NCBI RefSeq assembly: GCF_002432345.1
Contig: NZ_DJDT01000358.1
Location: 1 to 14,195, forward strand
Reading direction: 5' to 3'
Origin: Pedobacter sp. UBA5917
Lineage (GTDB): Bacteria; Bacteroidota; Bacteroidia; Sphingobacteriales; Sphingobacteriaceae
Length of the DNA: 14,195 nucleotides
The translations under genes were made by a program, and so were the position numbers. Of this stretch, positions 8,930 through 14,195 are shown piece after piece (position 1 is the first letter of the stretch; the number at the start of each line of letters is the position of its first letter). The notes under the pieces are model-generated. The model had not been told where the DNA came from and made no database searches. It worked only from the letters and a program-made list of their open reading frames with translations.

Positions 8930-9115
8930 ATCGAAACAAGCCACAACATCCATCAAGGCTTATTAACTAACCAAATAATAACCAATATCTATGATATTTA
9001 TACCACAAAACTAGCATGGGAAGATGAACAAAAAATGAAGTTTTGCTTTTAAAAGAGCAATTTCATTTTACAACACATTATTATTTTCTTTAAGCCATCT
9101 AAACCTTAAAATAAA

Positions 9116-9130
9116 AAACGATAATCGTTT
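9116..9130. promoter_or_regulatory. Palindrome upstream of the phosphate permease, possible operator
   Basis: AAACGAT, one central base, then ATCGTTT: a perfect 7-bp dyad 160 bp before the preferred permease start. The left half-site AAACGAT recurs once at 9210-9216 and there runs into the perfect palindrome GATTTAAATC (9214-9223). Two sites sharing a half-site about 95 bp apart are compatible with a repressor or activator, but in such AT-rich DNA chance is a real alternative. Confidence 0.3.
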
Positions 9131-9290
9131 AAAAATACTGTTTTAGGTAAATGATGTTAAAAAAACAACCATGCACTTTAACGTATTGATAACAATCATT
9201 TAACATTCAAAACGATTTAAATCAGTTAGTTATTCAGTTATTTGAAAGCGCAGATACGTGATCTGCACCATCAATATCCAAACTGATTTT

Positions 9291-10709
9291 ATGCCGTCTT
9301 TTTGTACCATTATACCCTTTTTAGGAAACACCGATTTAAGTACTCCATTGGCCATTGTTTTTATTGTCTGCCTGCTCGCCGTAGTTGGATTTGAATTTGT
9401 GAATGGCTTTCATGATACGGCCAACGCAGTTGCCACCGTAATTTATACCAAGGCACTAAAACCCATAATTGCCATTCCATGGTCGGGTTTTTGGAATTTC
9501 ATGGGTGTATTTACCGGCGGGATTGCTGTAGCAATGGGTATTTTAAAACTTGTTCCCCTTGATGCACTCATGAGCCTTCCTGTTGGCGTTGGCGCCGCAA
9601 TGGTTCTGGCGGTATTGCTGGCTTCTATTGCCTGGAACCTCGGTACCTGGTACCTGGGCATCCCCTGCTCGAGCTCACACACCATGATCGGCGCCATGAT
9701 CGGGGCCGGCTTAGCTTTTACCTGGTATTACGGTGGTAAAGGTGTAAACTGGGGCAAGGCCGAAGAAATTGGTTTATCCTTAATTTTATCGCCCATTATA
9801 GGTTTTGGAATAGCCATACTGCTGATGTATTTTTTAAAACATGTAATTAAATACCATGCCCTTTTCCATATTCCCACAGGCGAAAACGATCGTCCGCCTT
9901 TATTGATCAGAGGTTTGCTGATTACCACCTGTACTTTGGTAAGCTTTTTCCACGGCAGTAACGACGGACAAAAAGGTGTGGGTTTATTAATGCTGATCCT
10001 TGTTGCATTCCTTCCTGCTAAATTTGCAGTAAACCACCATATTTCTAACGACAAAGTGTTGCTTCAGCTTAACCAGACCGAGCAGGTGCTCCAAAAAACA
10101 GCTACGCTTAATCATGGTAAACAACTTGATATTACCAAACTGATCAATACAATAGATAAAGCTAAATATCATCTGCTGCTTAAAAATGAAACCGACAAAA
10201 AAAATACTTATATTTTCCGTAAACAGATTGAAGAGGTAGTAACTTCTGTAAAAGCGGTAAAGGAAGATAAGACATTGGTGATTAACGCAGCGGATAATCA
10301 AATTCTGGCCGATAATGCATCTGAACTCTCAAAACTTGTAGAATTTGCACCGCTCTGGGTAATCCTTTTAATTTCCATTTCGCTGGGTTTGGGTACCATG
10401 ATCGGCTGGAAACGCATCGCCGTTACTATAGGCGAAAAAATCGGGAATGAGCATTTAAACTATGCCCAGGGTGCCACTTCCGAAATCGTAGCCGCCTCTA
10501 CCATCGGGTTGAGTACGGCCTTCGGTTTACCGGTGAGTACCACACATGTATTATCGAGCGGTATTGCAGGTGCAATGGTGGCCTCGGGCGGAAGAAAAAA
10601 CCTGAATAACAACACGCTTAAAAATATCGGTTTGGCCTGGGTACTTACTTTACCGGTATCCATTATATTGGCCATGTTATTGTTTATGCTCTTTCACCTG
10701 TTTATTTAA
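9291..10709 (+). CDS. pit: PiT-family inorganic phosphate transporter
   Basis: A phosphate permease of the PiT/SLC20 family (PF01384), which imports phosphate by ion symport, in bacteria often as neutral metal-phosphate complexes. I prefer the ATG at 9291 (472 residues); a GTG 33 nt earlier would add 11 polar residues absent from the family. The two inverted halves are evident: GFEFVNGFHDTANAVAT at residues 33-49 and the matching HGSNDGQKGVG at 221-231, and the paired motifs CSSSHT (126-131) and VSTTH (415-419), each followed by a Gly/Ala-rich helix. Between the halves is a hydrophilic, Lys/Asn/Gln-rich helical segment at about residues 247-350, longer than the loop of E. coli PitA and probably cytoplasmic. 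The C-terminus is hydrophobic (LLFMLFHLFI). The stress-protein gene begins 30 nt after the stop, so the two are likely co-transcribed. Family certain; start moderately certain. Confidence 0.96.
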   Translation: MPSFCTIIPFLGNTDLSTPLAIVFIVCLLAVVGFEFVNGFHDTANAVATVIYTKALKPIIAIPWSGFWNFMGVFTGGIAVAMGILKLVPLDALMSLPVGVGAAMVLAVLLASIAWNLGTWYLGIPCSSSHTMIGAMIGAGLAFTWYYGGKGVNWGKAEEIGLSLILSPIIGFGIAILLMYFLKHVIKYHALFHIPTGENDRPPLLIRGLLITTCTLVSFFHGSNDGQKGVGLLMLILVAFLPAKFAVNHHISNDKVLLQLNQTEQVLQKTATLNHGKQLDITKLINTIDKAKYHLLLKNETDKKNTYIFRKQIEEVVTSVKAVKEDKTLVINAADNQILADNASELSKLVEFAPLWVILLISISLGLGTMIGWKRIAVTIGEKIGNEHLNYAQGATSEIVAASTIGLSTAFGLPVSTTHVLSSGIAGAMVASGGRKNLNNNTLKNIGLAWVLTLPVSIILAMLLFMLFHLFI

Positions 10710-10739
10710 CAGTTTCAATATTAATTATCTCTACAAAAA

Positions 10740-11561
10740 ATGAAACAGATACTTGTAGCAACGGATTTTTCGAAAAGTGCAGGGAATGCCCTTTCTTATG
10801 CATTGGCTATGGCAAAAACGCTGGGTATGGAGGTTGTGGCCATCCATGCTATCCATCCTACCGAAGGGATAAACAACAGCACTTATAACGCCATTTTTAT
10901 CGAATCGTACTACGCAAATAAAAGGGCTGCCTTAAAAGAATGGGCAGAAAATATCAGTCAGAAAGATAACCTTACCGATGTAAAGCTCCAAACCCTGTGT
11001 GATGTAGGTTTTTTAAAAGCAGTAATTACCAAACATACCGAAACAAACCCTGTAGAACTGCTGGTAATGGGTATTACAGGCGCCACAGGTATCAGCGGCA
11101 TTGTGGGCAGCAATGCAAGTATGGCCGTTACCAAAATGAGGATACCTACACTTATTGTTCCTTTGGAAAGCAGTTTTACCAATTTCCCGATCATTACCCT
11201 CGCTACCGATTACGAAACGGTACTTTCGCCCAAAGATGTTGCAGCACTTAGCGAGCTTTTAAAAGCTTCCGGAACGAGAAAAATGCAGGTACTTTATGTT
11301 GCCGAAAAATCGGACGAGCTACACATCCAAACCGGCGAAAAAAGAATCAGAGACCTGCTACCGGATACTGAAATAGACTTTAATTACATTCATGATAGCA
11401 GCGCACCCAACGGCATTATCGATTTTATCAAAAGCAACCATACCGATATCCTCTGTCTGGTTAAACACCATCATAATATTATTTACCGCCTGTTTACCAG
11501 CAGTACAGTTAACCAGGTAATGAACAAAACGGTAAAAGCGATATTGGTTTTGCACGAGTAA
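10740..11561 (+). CDS. Tandem-domain universal stress protein (UspA family)
   Basis: A 273-residue cytoplasmic protein with two UspA domains, the common form in Bacteroidota. Domain 1 (about residues 1-142) starts KQILVATDFSKSAGNAL, with the usual Asp near the ATP site, and ends with the nucleotide-binding loop GITG at 111-114, GSN at 123-125 and a closing strand PTLIVP. The spacing between the second Gly and GSN is eight residues, one fewer than the usual G-2x-G-9x-G(S/T), so binding may be altered. Domain 2 (about 147-273) is degenerate: the Gly loop is replaced by KHHHNIIYRLF, although the downstream SSTVNQVM and final strand AILVLHE persist, so it probably does not bind ATP. The gene follows the phosphate permease by 30 nt and is likely in its operon, perhaps tying uptake to energy or stress state (inference). 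Confidence 0.93.
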   Translation: MKQILVATDFSKSAGNALSYALAMAKTLGMEVVAIHAIHPTEGINNSTYNAIFIESYYANKRAALKEWAENISQKDNLTDVKLQTLCDVGFLKAVITKHTETNPVELLVMGITGATGISGIVGSNASMAVTKMRIPTLIVPLESSFTNFPIITLATDYETVLSPKDVAALSELLKASGTRKMQVLYVAEKSDELHIQTGEKRIRDLLPDTEIDFNYIHDSSAPNGIIDFIKSNHTDILCLVKHHHNIIYRLFTSSTVNQVMNKTVKAILVLHE

Positions 11562-11612
11562 GAGGGATGGAAAATGTAAAATGGATGATGGAAGACATCA
11601 GTTAAATCACCA

Positions 11613-11735
11613 ATGATCAGCAGCGACCGTTTTAAAAGTTTCCATGGGTACAAGCAATGGATGTATGGCGGTTGGCGTTTTTTACTAAACGTTACCATGA
11701 ATTACTTTGACAATCTTTTGGCAATGTGCCTATAA
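11613..11735 (+). other. Possible 40-codon ORF or gene remnant
   Basis: An ATG-started frame of 40 codons beginning MISSDRFKSFHGYKQWMYGG and ending LLAMCL, 51 nt after the stress-protein stop. The opening resembles, from memory, the N-terminus of deazaflavin-dependent nitroreductase-like proteins (…FKSxHGYKxWMYxGGRPN…), after which the resemblance stops, so this may be a decayed fragment. Its last third is inside the hairpin at 11704-11747, which argues against selection on the protein there. It may equally be chance. Confidence 0.25.
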
Positions 11736-11747
11736 GATTGTCAAAGT
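11704..11747. terminator. Long perfect hairpin, possible bidirectional terminator or mobile-element remnant
   Basis: ACTTTGACAATCTT at 11704-11717 pairs perfectly with AAGATTGTCAAAGT at 11734-11747 (14 bp). Inside, GGCA (11720-11723) pairs with TGCC (11727-11730) around ATG, with only TT and TAT unpaired on either side. The structure is symmetric, so it would form in transcripts from either side of this convergent region. There is no long U-run after either arm, so an element terminus or protein-binding palindrome is an alternative. Confidence 0.5.
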
Positions 11748-11789
11748 TAGGTTCGTTCAGCATATAATTCTAGTAAACTTTCTCGATAC

Positions 11790-11859
11790 GTCACCCTGAA
11801 TTTATTTCAGGGTCTCACTGCAACATACATCCTGAACATAGGTTTATAATCAATGGTGA
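11790..11859 (+). repeat. Extragenic palindromic element, copy A
   Basis: Starts GTCACCCTGAA, whose stem ACCCTGAA (11793-11800) pairs with TTCAGGGT (11806-11813) around the loop TTTAT. A weaker outer pairing of TCACC (11791-11795) with GGTGA (11855-11859) closes an element of about 69 bp. The first 26 bp match the reverse complement of copy B with two differences that exchange a C-G pair for a T-A pair in the stem. Confidence 0.65.
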
Positions 11860-11915
11860 GCGCACGAGGAGTCAATTATAAAAATATTTTCTGTTAAATA
11901 TCTTTCTGTCTACTT

Positions 11916-11983
11916 GTCATCCTGGGCCTAGTCGGGGGTATGATGGAGTTATATTATAGATCCTGAAATAAATTCAGGATGAC
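11916..11983 (-). repeat. Extragenic palindromic element, copy B (inverted relative to A)
   Basis: A 68-bp element bounded by a perfect 9-bp inverted repeat, GTCATCCTG (11916-11924) and CAGGATGAC (11975-11983). The right end also forms its own hairpin, ATCCTGAA (11960-11967) with TTCAGGAT (11973-11980) around ATAAA, so two alternative folds compete for the same bases. Together with copy A it makes a pair of 26-bp modules in inverted orientation across 11790-11983, the arrangement seen in REP pairs. Confidence 0.7.
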
Positions 11984-12048
11984 GGCTACTCGGAAACTTT
12001 GGATACAGTTAACCGATTAAACAATTAACCAGTTAACCAATTGCAGTA

Positions 12049-12091
12049 CCAATGAACAAATGACCAATGAACCAATGAACCAATAAACCAA
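12049..12091. repeat. Short tandem repeat, unit CCAATGAA
   Basis: Units in order: CCAATGAA (12049), CAAATGA (12057, one base short), CCAATGAA (12064), CCAATGAA (12072), CCAATAAA (12080), then partial CCAA (12088). It ends just before the stop codon of the minus-strand gene. Immediately to the left, 12010-12042 repeats AACCAGTTAACC-like words with a similar composition. Slippage-prone microsatellite-like DNA is the simplest reading. Confidence 0.8.
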
Positions 12092-12094
12092 AGC

Positions 12095-12436
12095 TTATTT
12101 CTTCACCTTCCGATAAAGTCTCTCAATCTTCTTCGCGTCTTTTTTAAACGTTTCGAGGTAATCTTCTACTTCTTTTTTGGATAAGGTTTCTACCTTGGCT
12201 TTAACGTCGTTCTTAAAATGGGCCACTGCAAGCAACTGGTTTTTATTATCGCGGAATTTCACATTCGGAAAAAGCTCGGTAATATGGCGTTTATTCCTTT
12301 CCCTGATTTCGCTTAATTTGGTAAAGGATTTAGGATGTTTATCGCTGTTGATATCGGTAAGGGCATCGAAATAGTCGTAATCTCCGATATAATTGATGAG
12401 ATTTAAAGTAACAATATTAGTATCCATATTATACAT
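12095..12436 (-). CDS. Hypothetical protein, 113 aa, unrecognised
   Basis: The only minus-strand gene I support. It reads MYNMDTNIVTLNLINYIGDY at the N-terminus; a second in-frame ATG at 12427 (MDTNIV...) is an equally good start and would give 110 residues. The N-terminal half is mixed, with several Asp and Tyr (YIGDYDYFDALTDINSDKHP); the rest is predicted helical and strongly basic, ending in a Lys/Arg/Glu-rich helix (about residues 82-113, ...KDAKKIERLYRKVKK) that could be a coiled coil. No signal peptide or membrane segment is seen. Codon use is like its neighbours, and there is no longer competing ORF on the other strand, which supports it being real. It diverges from the KOW mini-protein across 111 bp containing a dyad, so the two may be co-regulated. 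I do not recognise a family and assign no function. Confidence 0.65.
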   Translation of the reverse strand: MYNMDTNIVTLNLINYIGDYDYFDALTDINSDKHPKSFTKLSEIRERNKRHITELFPNVKFRDNKNQLLAVAHFKNDVKAKVETLSKKEVEDYLETFKKDAKKIERLYRKVKK

Positions 12437-12452
12437 TTGTTTCAGTTAAATA

Positions 12453-12484
12453 TACTAAGTTTTGTGTATGGTATACACTTAGTA
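12453..12484. promoter_or_regulatory. Dyad in the divergent promoter region, possible operator
   Basis: TACTAAGT (12453-12460) and ACTTAGTA (12477-12484) are perfect inverted 8-bp arms. Nested inside, GTGTAT (12464-12469) faces ATACAC (12473-12478) around GGT, slightly overlapping the outer right arm. On the plus strand TAAGTTTTG (12456-12464) resembles a Bacteroidota -7 element with one extra T, and TTTG at 12436-12439 could serve as the -33 element, so the dyad may cover the promoter of the downstream KOW gene. The reading is tentative. Confidence 0.35.
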
Positions 12485-12547
12485 ATATTATTTTTATAAA
12501 GTAAATCGAAATAACATTAACAAAACCAGATCAGCAATATTTTAACA

Positions 12548-12739
12548 ATGGATAATAAAACAACCGCACTAAAAGATGGCGATCAATGCCTGGTTATCGC
12601 CGGAACGCATAAAGGCAAATCGGGCACAATCCGAGATATCAATACCAGTAAAACCGGACATGTTACCATTACGGTAGTACAGCAAAATTCAGACAGGTTT
12701 AAAACCCTGATGAGAAATGTGGTAGCGAAGCAATCATAA
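12548..12739 (+). CDS. KOW-motif mini-protein, 63 aa
   Basis: A 63-residue protein made of little more than one KOW motif. Residues 9-43 (KDGDQCLVIAGTHKGKSGTI followed by RDINTSKTGHVTITV) have the alternating hydrophobic pattern and invariant Gly of KOW domains found in ribosomal protein L24 and NusG, where they contact RNA or protein partners. The remaining C-terminal residues (DRFKTLMRNVVAKQS) are basic. It is far shorter than L24 and lacks the L24 C-terminal half and its ribosomal-operon context, so it is not rplX. No signal or membrane segment is present, so it should be cytoplasmic. The gene stands alone on its strand, 148 bp before the PepSY gene and divergent from the unrecognised 113-residue protein. 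An RNA- or ribosome-associated role is a reasonable inference from the fold only. Confidence 0.8.
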   Translation: MDNKTTALKDGDQCLVIAGTHKGKSGTIRDINTSKTGHVTITVVQQNSDRFKTLMRNVVAKQS

Positions 12740-12837
12740 ATCGACACTCTTACTTTGATTAATTTTGTTGTTTGTAATAATAGTATAACACAGTCAATTC
12801 TGGATAAATTCTTATTTTAATTTATTCTAAATTAACT

Positions 12838-12845
12838 TACTTTTG
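12838..12845 (+). promoter_or_regulatory. Bacteroidota-type -7 promoter element before the PepSY gene
   Basis: TACTTTTG is an exact match to the TAnnTTTG -7 consensus of Bacteroidota primary sigma factors, 42 nt before the ATG at 12888, giving a short leader of about 35 nt. The -33 TTTG is not obvious at the right distance upstream. A second exact TAnnTTTG match (TAATTTTG) lies at 12760-12767. I see no clear Fur-box-like palindrome here. Confidence 0.5.
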
Positions 12846-12887
12846 CTGCTATAATTCTATCCCAAACAGATAGCCAACAAACATTTC

Positions 12888-14045
12888 ATGAGCTTAGGCA
12901 CAAACAACAAAACTGCAGCTAAAAAAAACGCGTCGAAATCTCTCCCTGGTAAAATAATTTCTTTCTTACACCTTTGGCTTGGATTATTGGCCGGAAGTGT
13001 ACTCATTGTGGTTGCTTTAACAGGCTGCATCCTATCTTTTGAAGATGAACTTACACCAATGTTATTTTCGAAAGAACAACAGGTAACACCAAAAACAGAA
13101 CGTTTGTCTATCGATTCGCTGGTTGCGGTTGCCAAAACCAATTATCCCAAAAAGAAAATTTTCAGGGTGATGCTTTCTTCCAAACCTGATAGAAGTGTAA
13201 AAGCGACCTTTGGAACCAAAAAACTTGGTTACGATTATGTGTACCTCAATCCTTATTCGGGCGAAATCCTCTCAAAAGGCAAAGAAAATAAACGTTTTTT
13301 TACCGTTGTACTTAATCTTCACCGTTTTTTACTGGCAGGAACTGTTGGAAAAGCTATAACAGGTATTTCCTGTGCCATTACTTTTTTCATGACAATCAGC
13401 GGGCTTTACCTCTGGTGGCCTAAAAGCAGAAAAGTATTAAAACAGCGTTTAGTGGTAAAGCAGAACGCATCCTTTAAAAGAACCAACTGGGATCTTCATG
13501 CCGTAGGTGGTTTTTACGTCATGATTTTCCTCTTCCTGATTACTTTAACGGGATTGATATGGAGCTACGACTGGGTAGAAAACCTGATGTTTAAACTTAC
13601 CGATGGAAAAGTTTCAAAACCTGAAGTAGTGAAACAACCTGAGGTAAAAGGGAAAAAAGAAGCAGGACTTTATGAAAAAATGGTGTCGGCTACCAACACC
13701 ATTTACGCACATAAGGGTGATTTAACCATCAATTTTCCCGATAAAAAAGATAAACCGGTGCTGGTTTCCAAAGAAAACGGCGAAGCCAGGGTAAATACAG
13801 TAGATCAGGTTTATTTTAACAATCGAAATGGCGAATTGATCGAAAAACGTCCGTTTTCCGGTTTAAGTTTGGGTAATCAGCTCCGTAAAATGAACAAACC
13901 CATACATACGGGCAGTATTTTTGGCTGGCCGACCAAATTGCTGATGTTTATTGTGGCATTATTAACAGCGTCGTTGCCAATTACCGGCTTATTGATTTAT
14001 TTAGGAAGAGGTAAGAAGAAGAAAAAGGTGGCTGCGGTTAAGTGA
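12888..14045 (+). CDS. PepSY-associated TM-helix protein, putative haem-containing membrane reductase for iron uptake
   Basis: A complete 385-residue inner-membrane protein of the PepSY-TM family (PF03929), whose studied members (FoxB, PiuB, FsrB types) reduce ferric siderophores in or near the periplasm using b-type haems. After a basic cytoplasmic start, helix 1 (about residues 24-48) carries LHLWLGLLAG with His28. A periplasmic PepSY-like domain follows (about 50-135). Helix 2 begins after NLHRFLL with His145 and ends in LYLWWPKSRK, helix 3 follows DLHAVGGFY with His204, then a second extracytoplasmic stretch (about 230-335), PIHTGSIFGWPTK with His340 and the last helix (about 347-370), closing with a Lys-rich tail. 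The four membrane-proximal histidines are good haem-ligand candidates. No TonB receptor or siderophore gene adjoins it in this window, so its substrate is unknown. The family is confident; reductase activity is inferred. Confidence 0.93.
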   Translation: MSLGTNNKTAAKKNASKSLPGKIISFLHLWLGLLAGSVLIVVALTGCILSFEDELTPMLFSKEQQVTPKTERLSIDSLVAVAKTNYPKKKIFRVMLSSKPDRSVKATFGTKKLGYDYVYLNPYSGEILSKGKENKRFFTVVLNLHRFLLAGTVGKAITGISCAITFFMTISGLYLWWPKSRKVLKQRLVVKQNASFKRTNWDLHAVGGFYVMIFLFLITLTGLIWSYDWVENLMFKLTDGKVSKPEVVKQPEVKGKKEAGLYEKMVSATNTIYAHKGDLTINFPDKKDKPVLVSKENGEARVNTVDQVYFNNRNGELIEKRPFSGLSLGNQLRKMNKPIHTGSIFGWPTKLLMFIVALLTASLPITGLLIYLGRGKKKKKVAAVK

Positions 14046-14050
14046 ACTCC

Positions 14051-14120
14051 GTCATCTCGATCCGACAGCTATCGGATGAAGCGAAGCGAAATGTAGATCC
14101 TTCGACAAGCTCAGGATGAC
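14051..14120 (-). repeat. Extragenic palindromic element, copy C (composite)
   Basis: A 70-bp element bounded by GTCATC (14051-14056) and GATGAC (14115-14120), 5 nt after the PepSY stop. Its right end, read on minus, begins GTCATCCTGA and ends AGGATCT over the same 26-bp length as the modules in copies A and B, but with a different loop. Its left end begins GTCATCTCGATC like copy D and contains a 6-bp hairpin, ATCCGA (14060-14065) with TCGGAT (14072-14077). It could serve as the terminator of the PepSY gene. Confidence 0.6.
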
Positions 14121-14138
14121 AAGTAAAATAAAATGGCC

Positions 14139-14195
14139 GTCATCTCGATCGGAGTATCGCGGAGCGCCCGCCTGCTTCGGGCAGGGAGAGATCTA
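14139..14195 (+). repeat. Extragenic palindromic element, copy D (cut by window end)
   Basis: The 14-bp word CCGTCATCTCGATC at 14049-14062 recurs exactly at 14137-14150, an offset of 88 bp. Copy D then folds through CCTGC (14171-14175) with GCAGG (14181-14185) and ends GAGAGATCT, so that ATCTC near its start pairs with GAGAT near its end. That is the same GTC-stem-loop-stem-CT plan as the other copies with a different stem sequence. The window stops here, so its full length is unknown. Confidence 0.55.

Larger units (their letters stand above)
8874..9290. other. Intergenic region between the efflux operon and the phosphate permease
   Basis: 417 bp, AT-rich, with no ORF longer than a few codons on either strand that I would defend. 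After the hairpin at 8891-8929 it holds an odd-centred palindrome at 9116-9130, a 10-bp palindrome at 9214-9223 and two CAGTTA copies 12 bp apart (9223-9228 and 9235-9240). The promoter of the phosphate permease must lie here, but I could not find a good TAnnTTTG -7 element at a convincing spacing. Confidence 0.75.
11562..12094. other. Repeat-rich intergenic region
   Basis: 533 bp between convergent genes (the stress protein on plus, the 113-residue protein on minus) with no convincing gene. It contains a purine-rich GGATGGAAAATG-like stretch (11565-11594), a possible 40-codon ORF (11613-11735), a long hairpin (11704-11747), two inverted extragenic palindromic elements (11790-11859, 11916-11983), short AACCAGTTAACCAATT-like repeats (12010-12042) and an 8-bp tandem repeat (12049-12091). 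Convergent genes need terminators here, and the hairpin at 11704-11747 is the best candidate for that role. Confidence 0.75.

Noticed and set aside
9258..9290. GTG start that extends the phosphate permease by 11 residues
   Set aside because: The added residues are not hydrophobic or family-like, and an ATG at 9291 gives the normal N-terminus.
12007..12091. CRISPR array
   Set aside because: The repeats are 8 bp in direct tandem with no spacers.
12740..12887. Fur box before the PepSY gene
   Set aside because: I looked for a GATAATGATAATCATTATC-like dyad and found none in this AT-rich stretch.
12857..13141. 94-codon minus-strand ORF opposite the PepSY gene start
   Set aside because: It overlaps the clear N-terminal helix region of the PepSY protein and covers its promoter; no protein features.

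Overview
The window looks like chromosomal DNA of a Bacteroidota bacterium, most likely a Sphingobacteriaceae member such as Pedobacter. This rests on the moderate GC content, the lack of Shine-Dalgarno sequences before most starts, a TAnnTTTG-type -7 promoter element, protein styles typical of the phylum, and small palindromic intergenic elements of the GTCATCCTGA... and GTCATCTCGA... kind. The genus assignment is inference from recognition, not from a search.

Region 1 (1-8873) is one tightly packed plus-strand operon about divalent metals. It starts with the 3' end of an MgtC-like membrane protein, cut by the window edge. A complete MgtA-type Mg2+-importing P-type ATPase follows. Next comes a 48-residue membrane peptide whose ORF overlaps both neighbours. 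A complete CzcCBA-type heavy-metal efflux system ends the operon: a lipoprotein periplasmic adaptor, an RND pump with the acidic TM4 signature of divalent-metal exporters, and a TolC-family outer-membrane channel. Gaps are 33 nt or less, and a 12-bp hairpin follows the last stop. Mg2+ uptake and transition-metal efflux thus seem to be made from one transcript.

Region 2 (8874-11561) has a 417-bp leader with two short palindromes, then a PiT-family phosphate permease with a large hydrophilic central insert and a two-domain universal stress protein 30 nt downstream. PiT permeases are known to carry neutral metal-phosphate complexes, so this pair fits the metal theme of region 1.

Region 3 (11562-12094) is 533 bp without a convincing gene. 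It holds a possible 40-codon ORF or gene remnant, a long perfect hairpin, two inverted copies of a palindromic extragenic module whose stems differ by a compensatory base-pair change, and an 8-bp tandem repeat (CCAATGAA).

Region 4 (12095-14045) has an unrecognised 113-residue minus-strand protein, diverging from a 63-residue KOW-domain mini-protein across a dyad-containing intergenic region. A PepSY-type membrane protein with four candidate haem-ligand histidines follows, with a clear -7 promoter element before it. The last 150 bp carry two more extragenic palindromic elements, the second cut by the window end.

Most of the window is well-understood families. The less explained parts are the embedded membrane peptide, the mixed import/efflux operon, the covarying extragenic repeat module, and the KOW mini-protein with its divergent neighbour.
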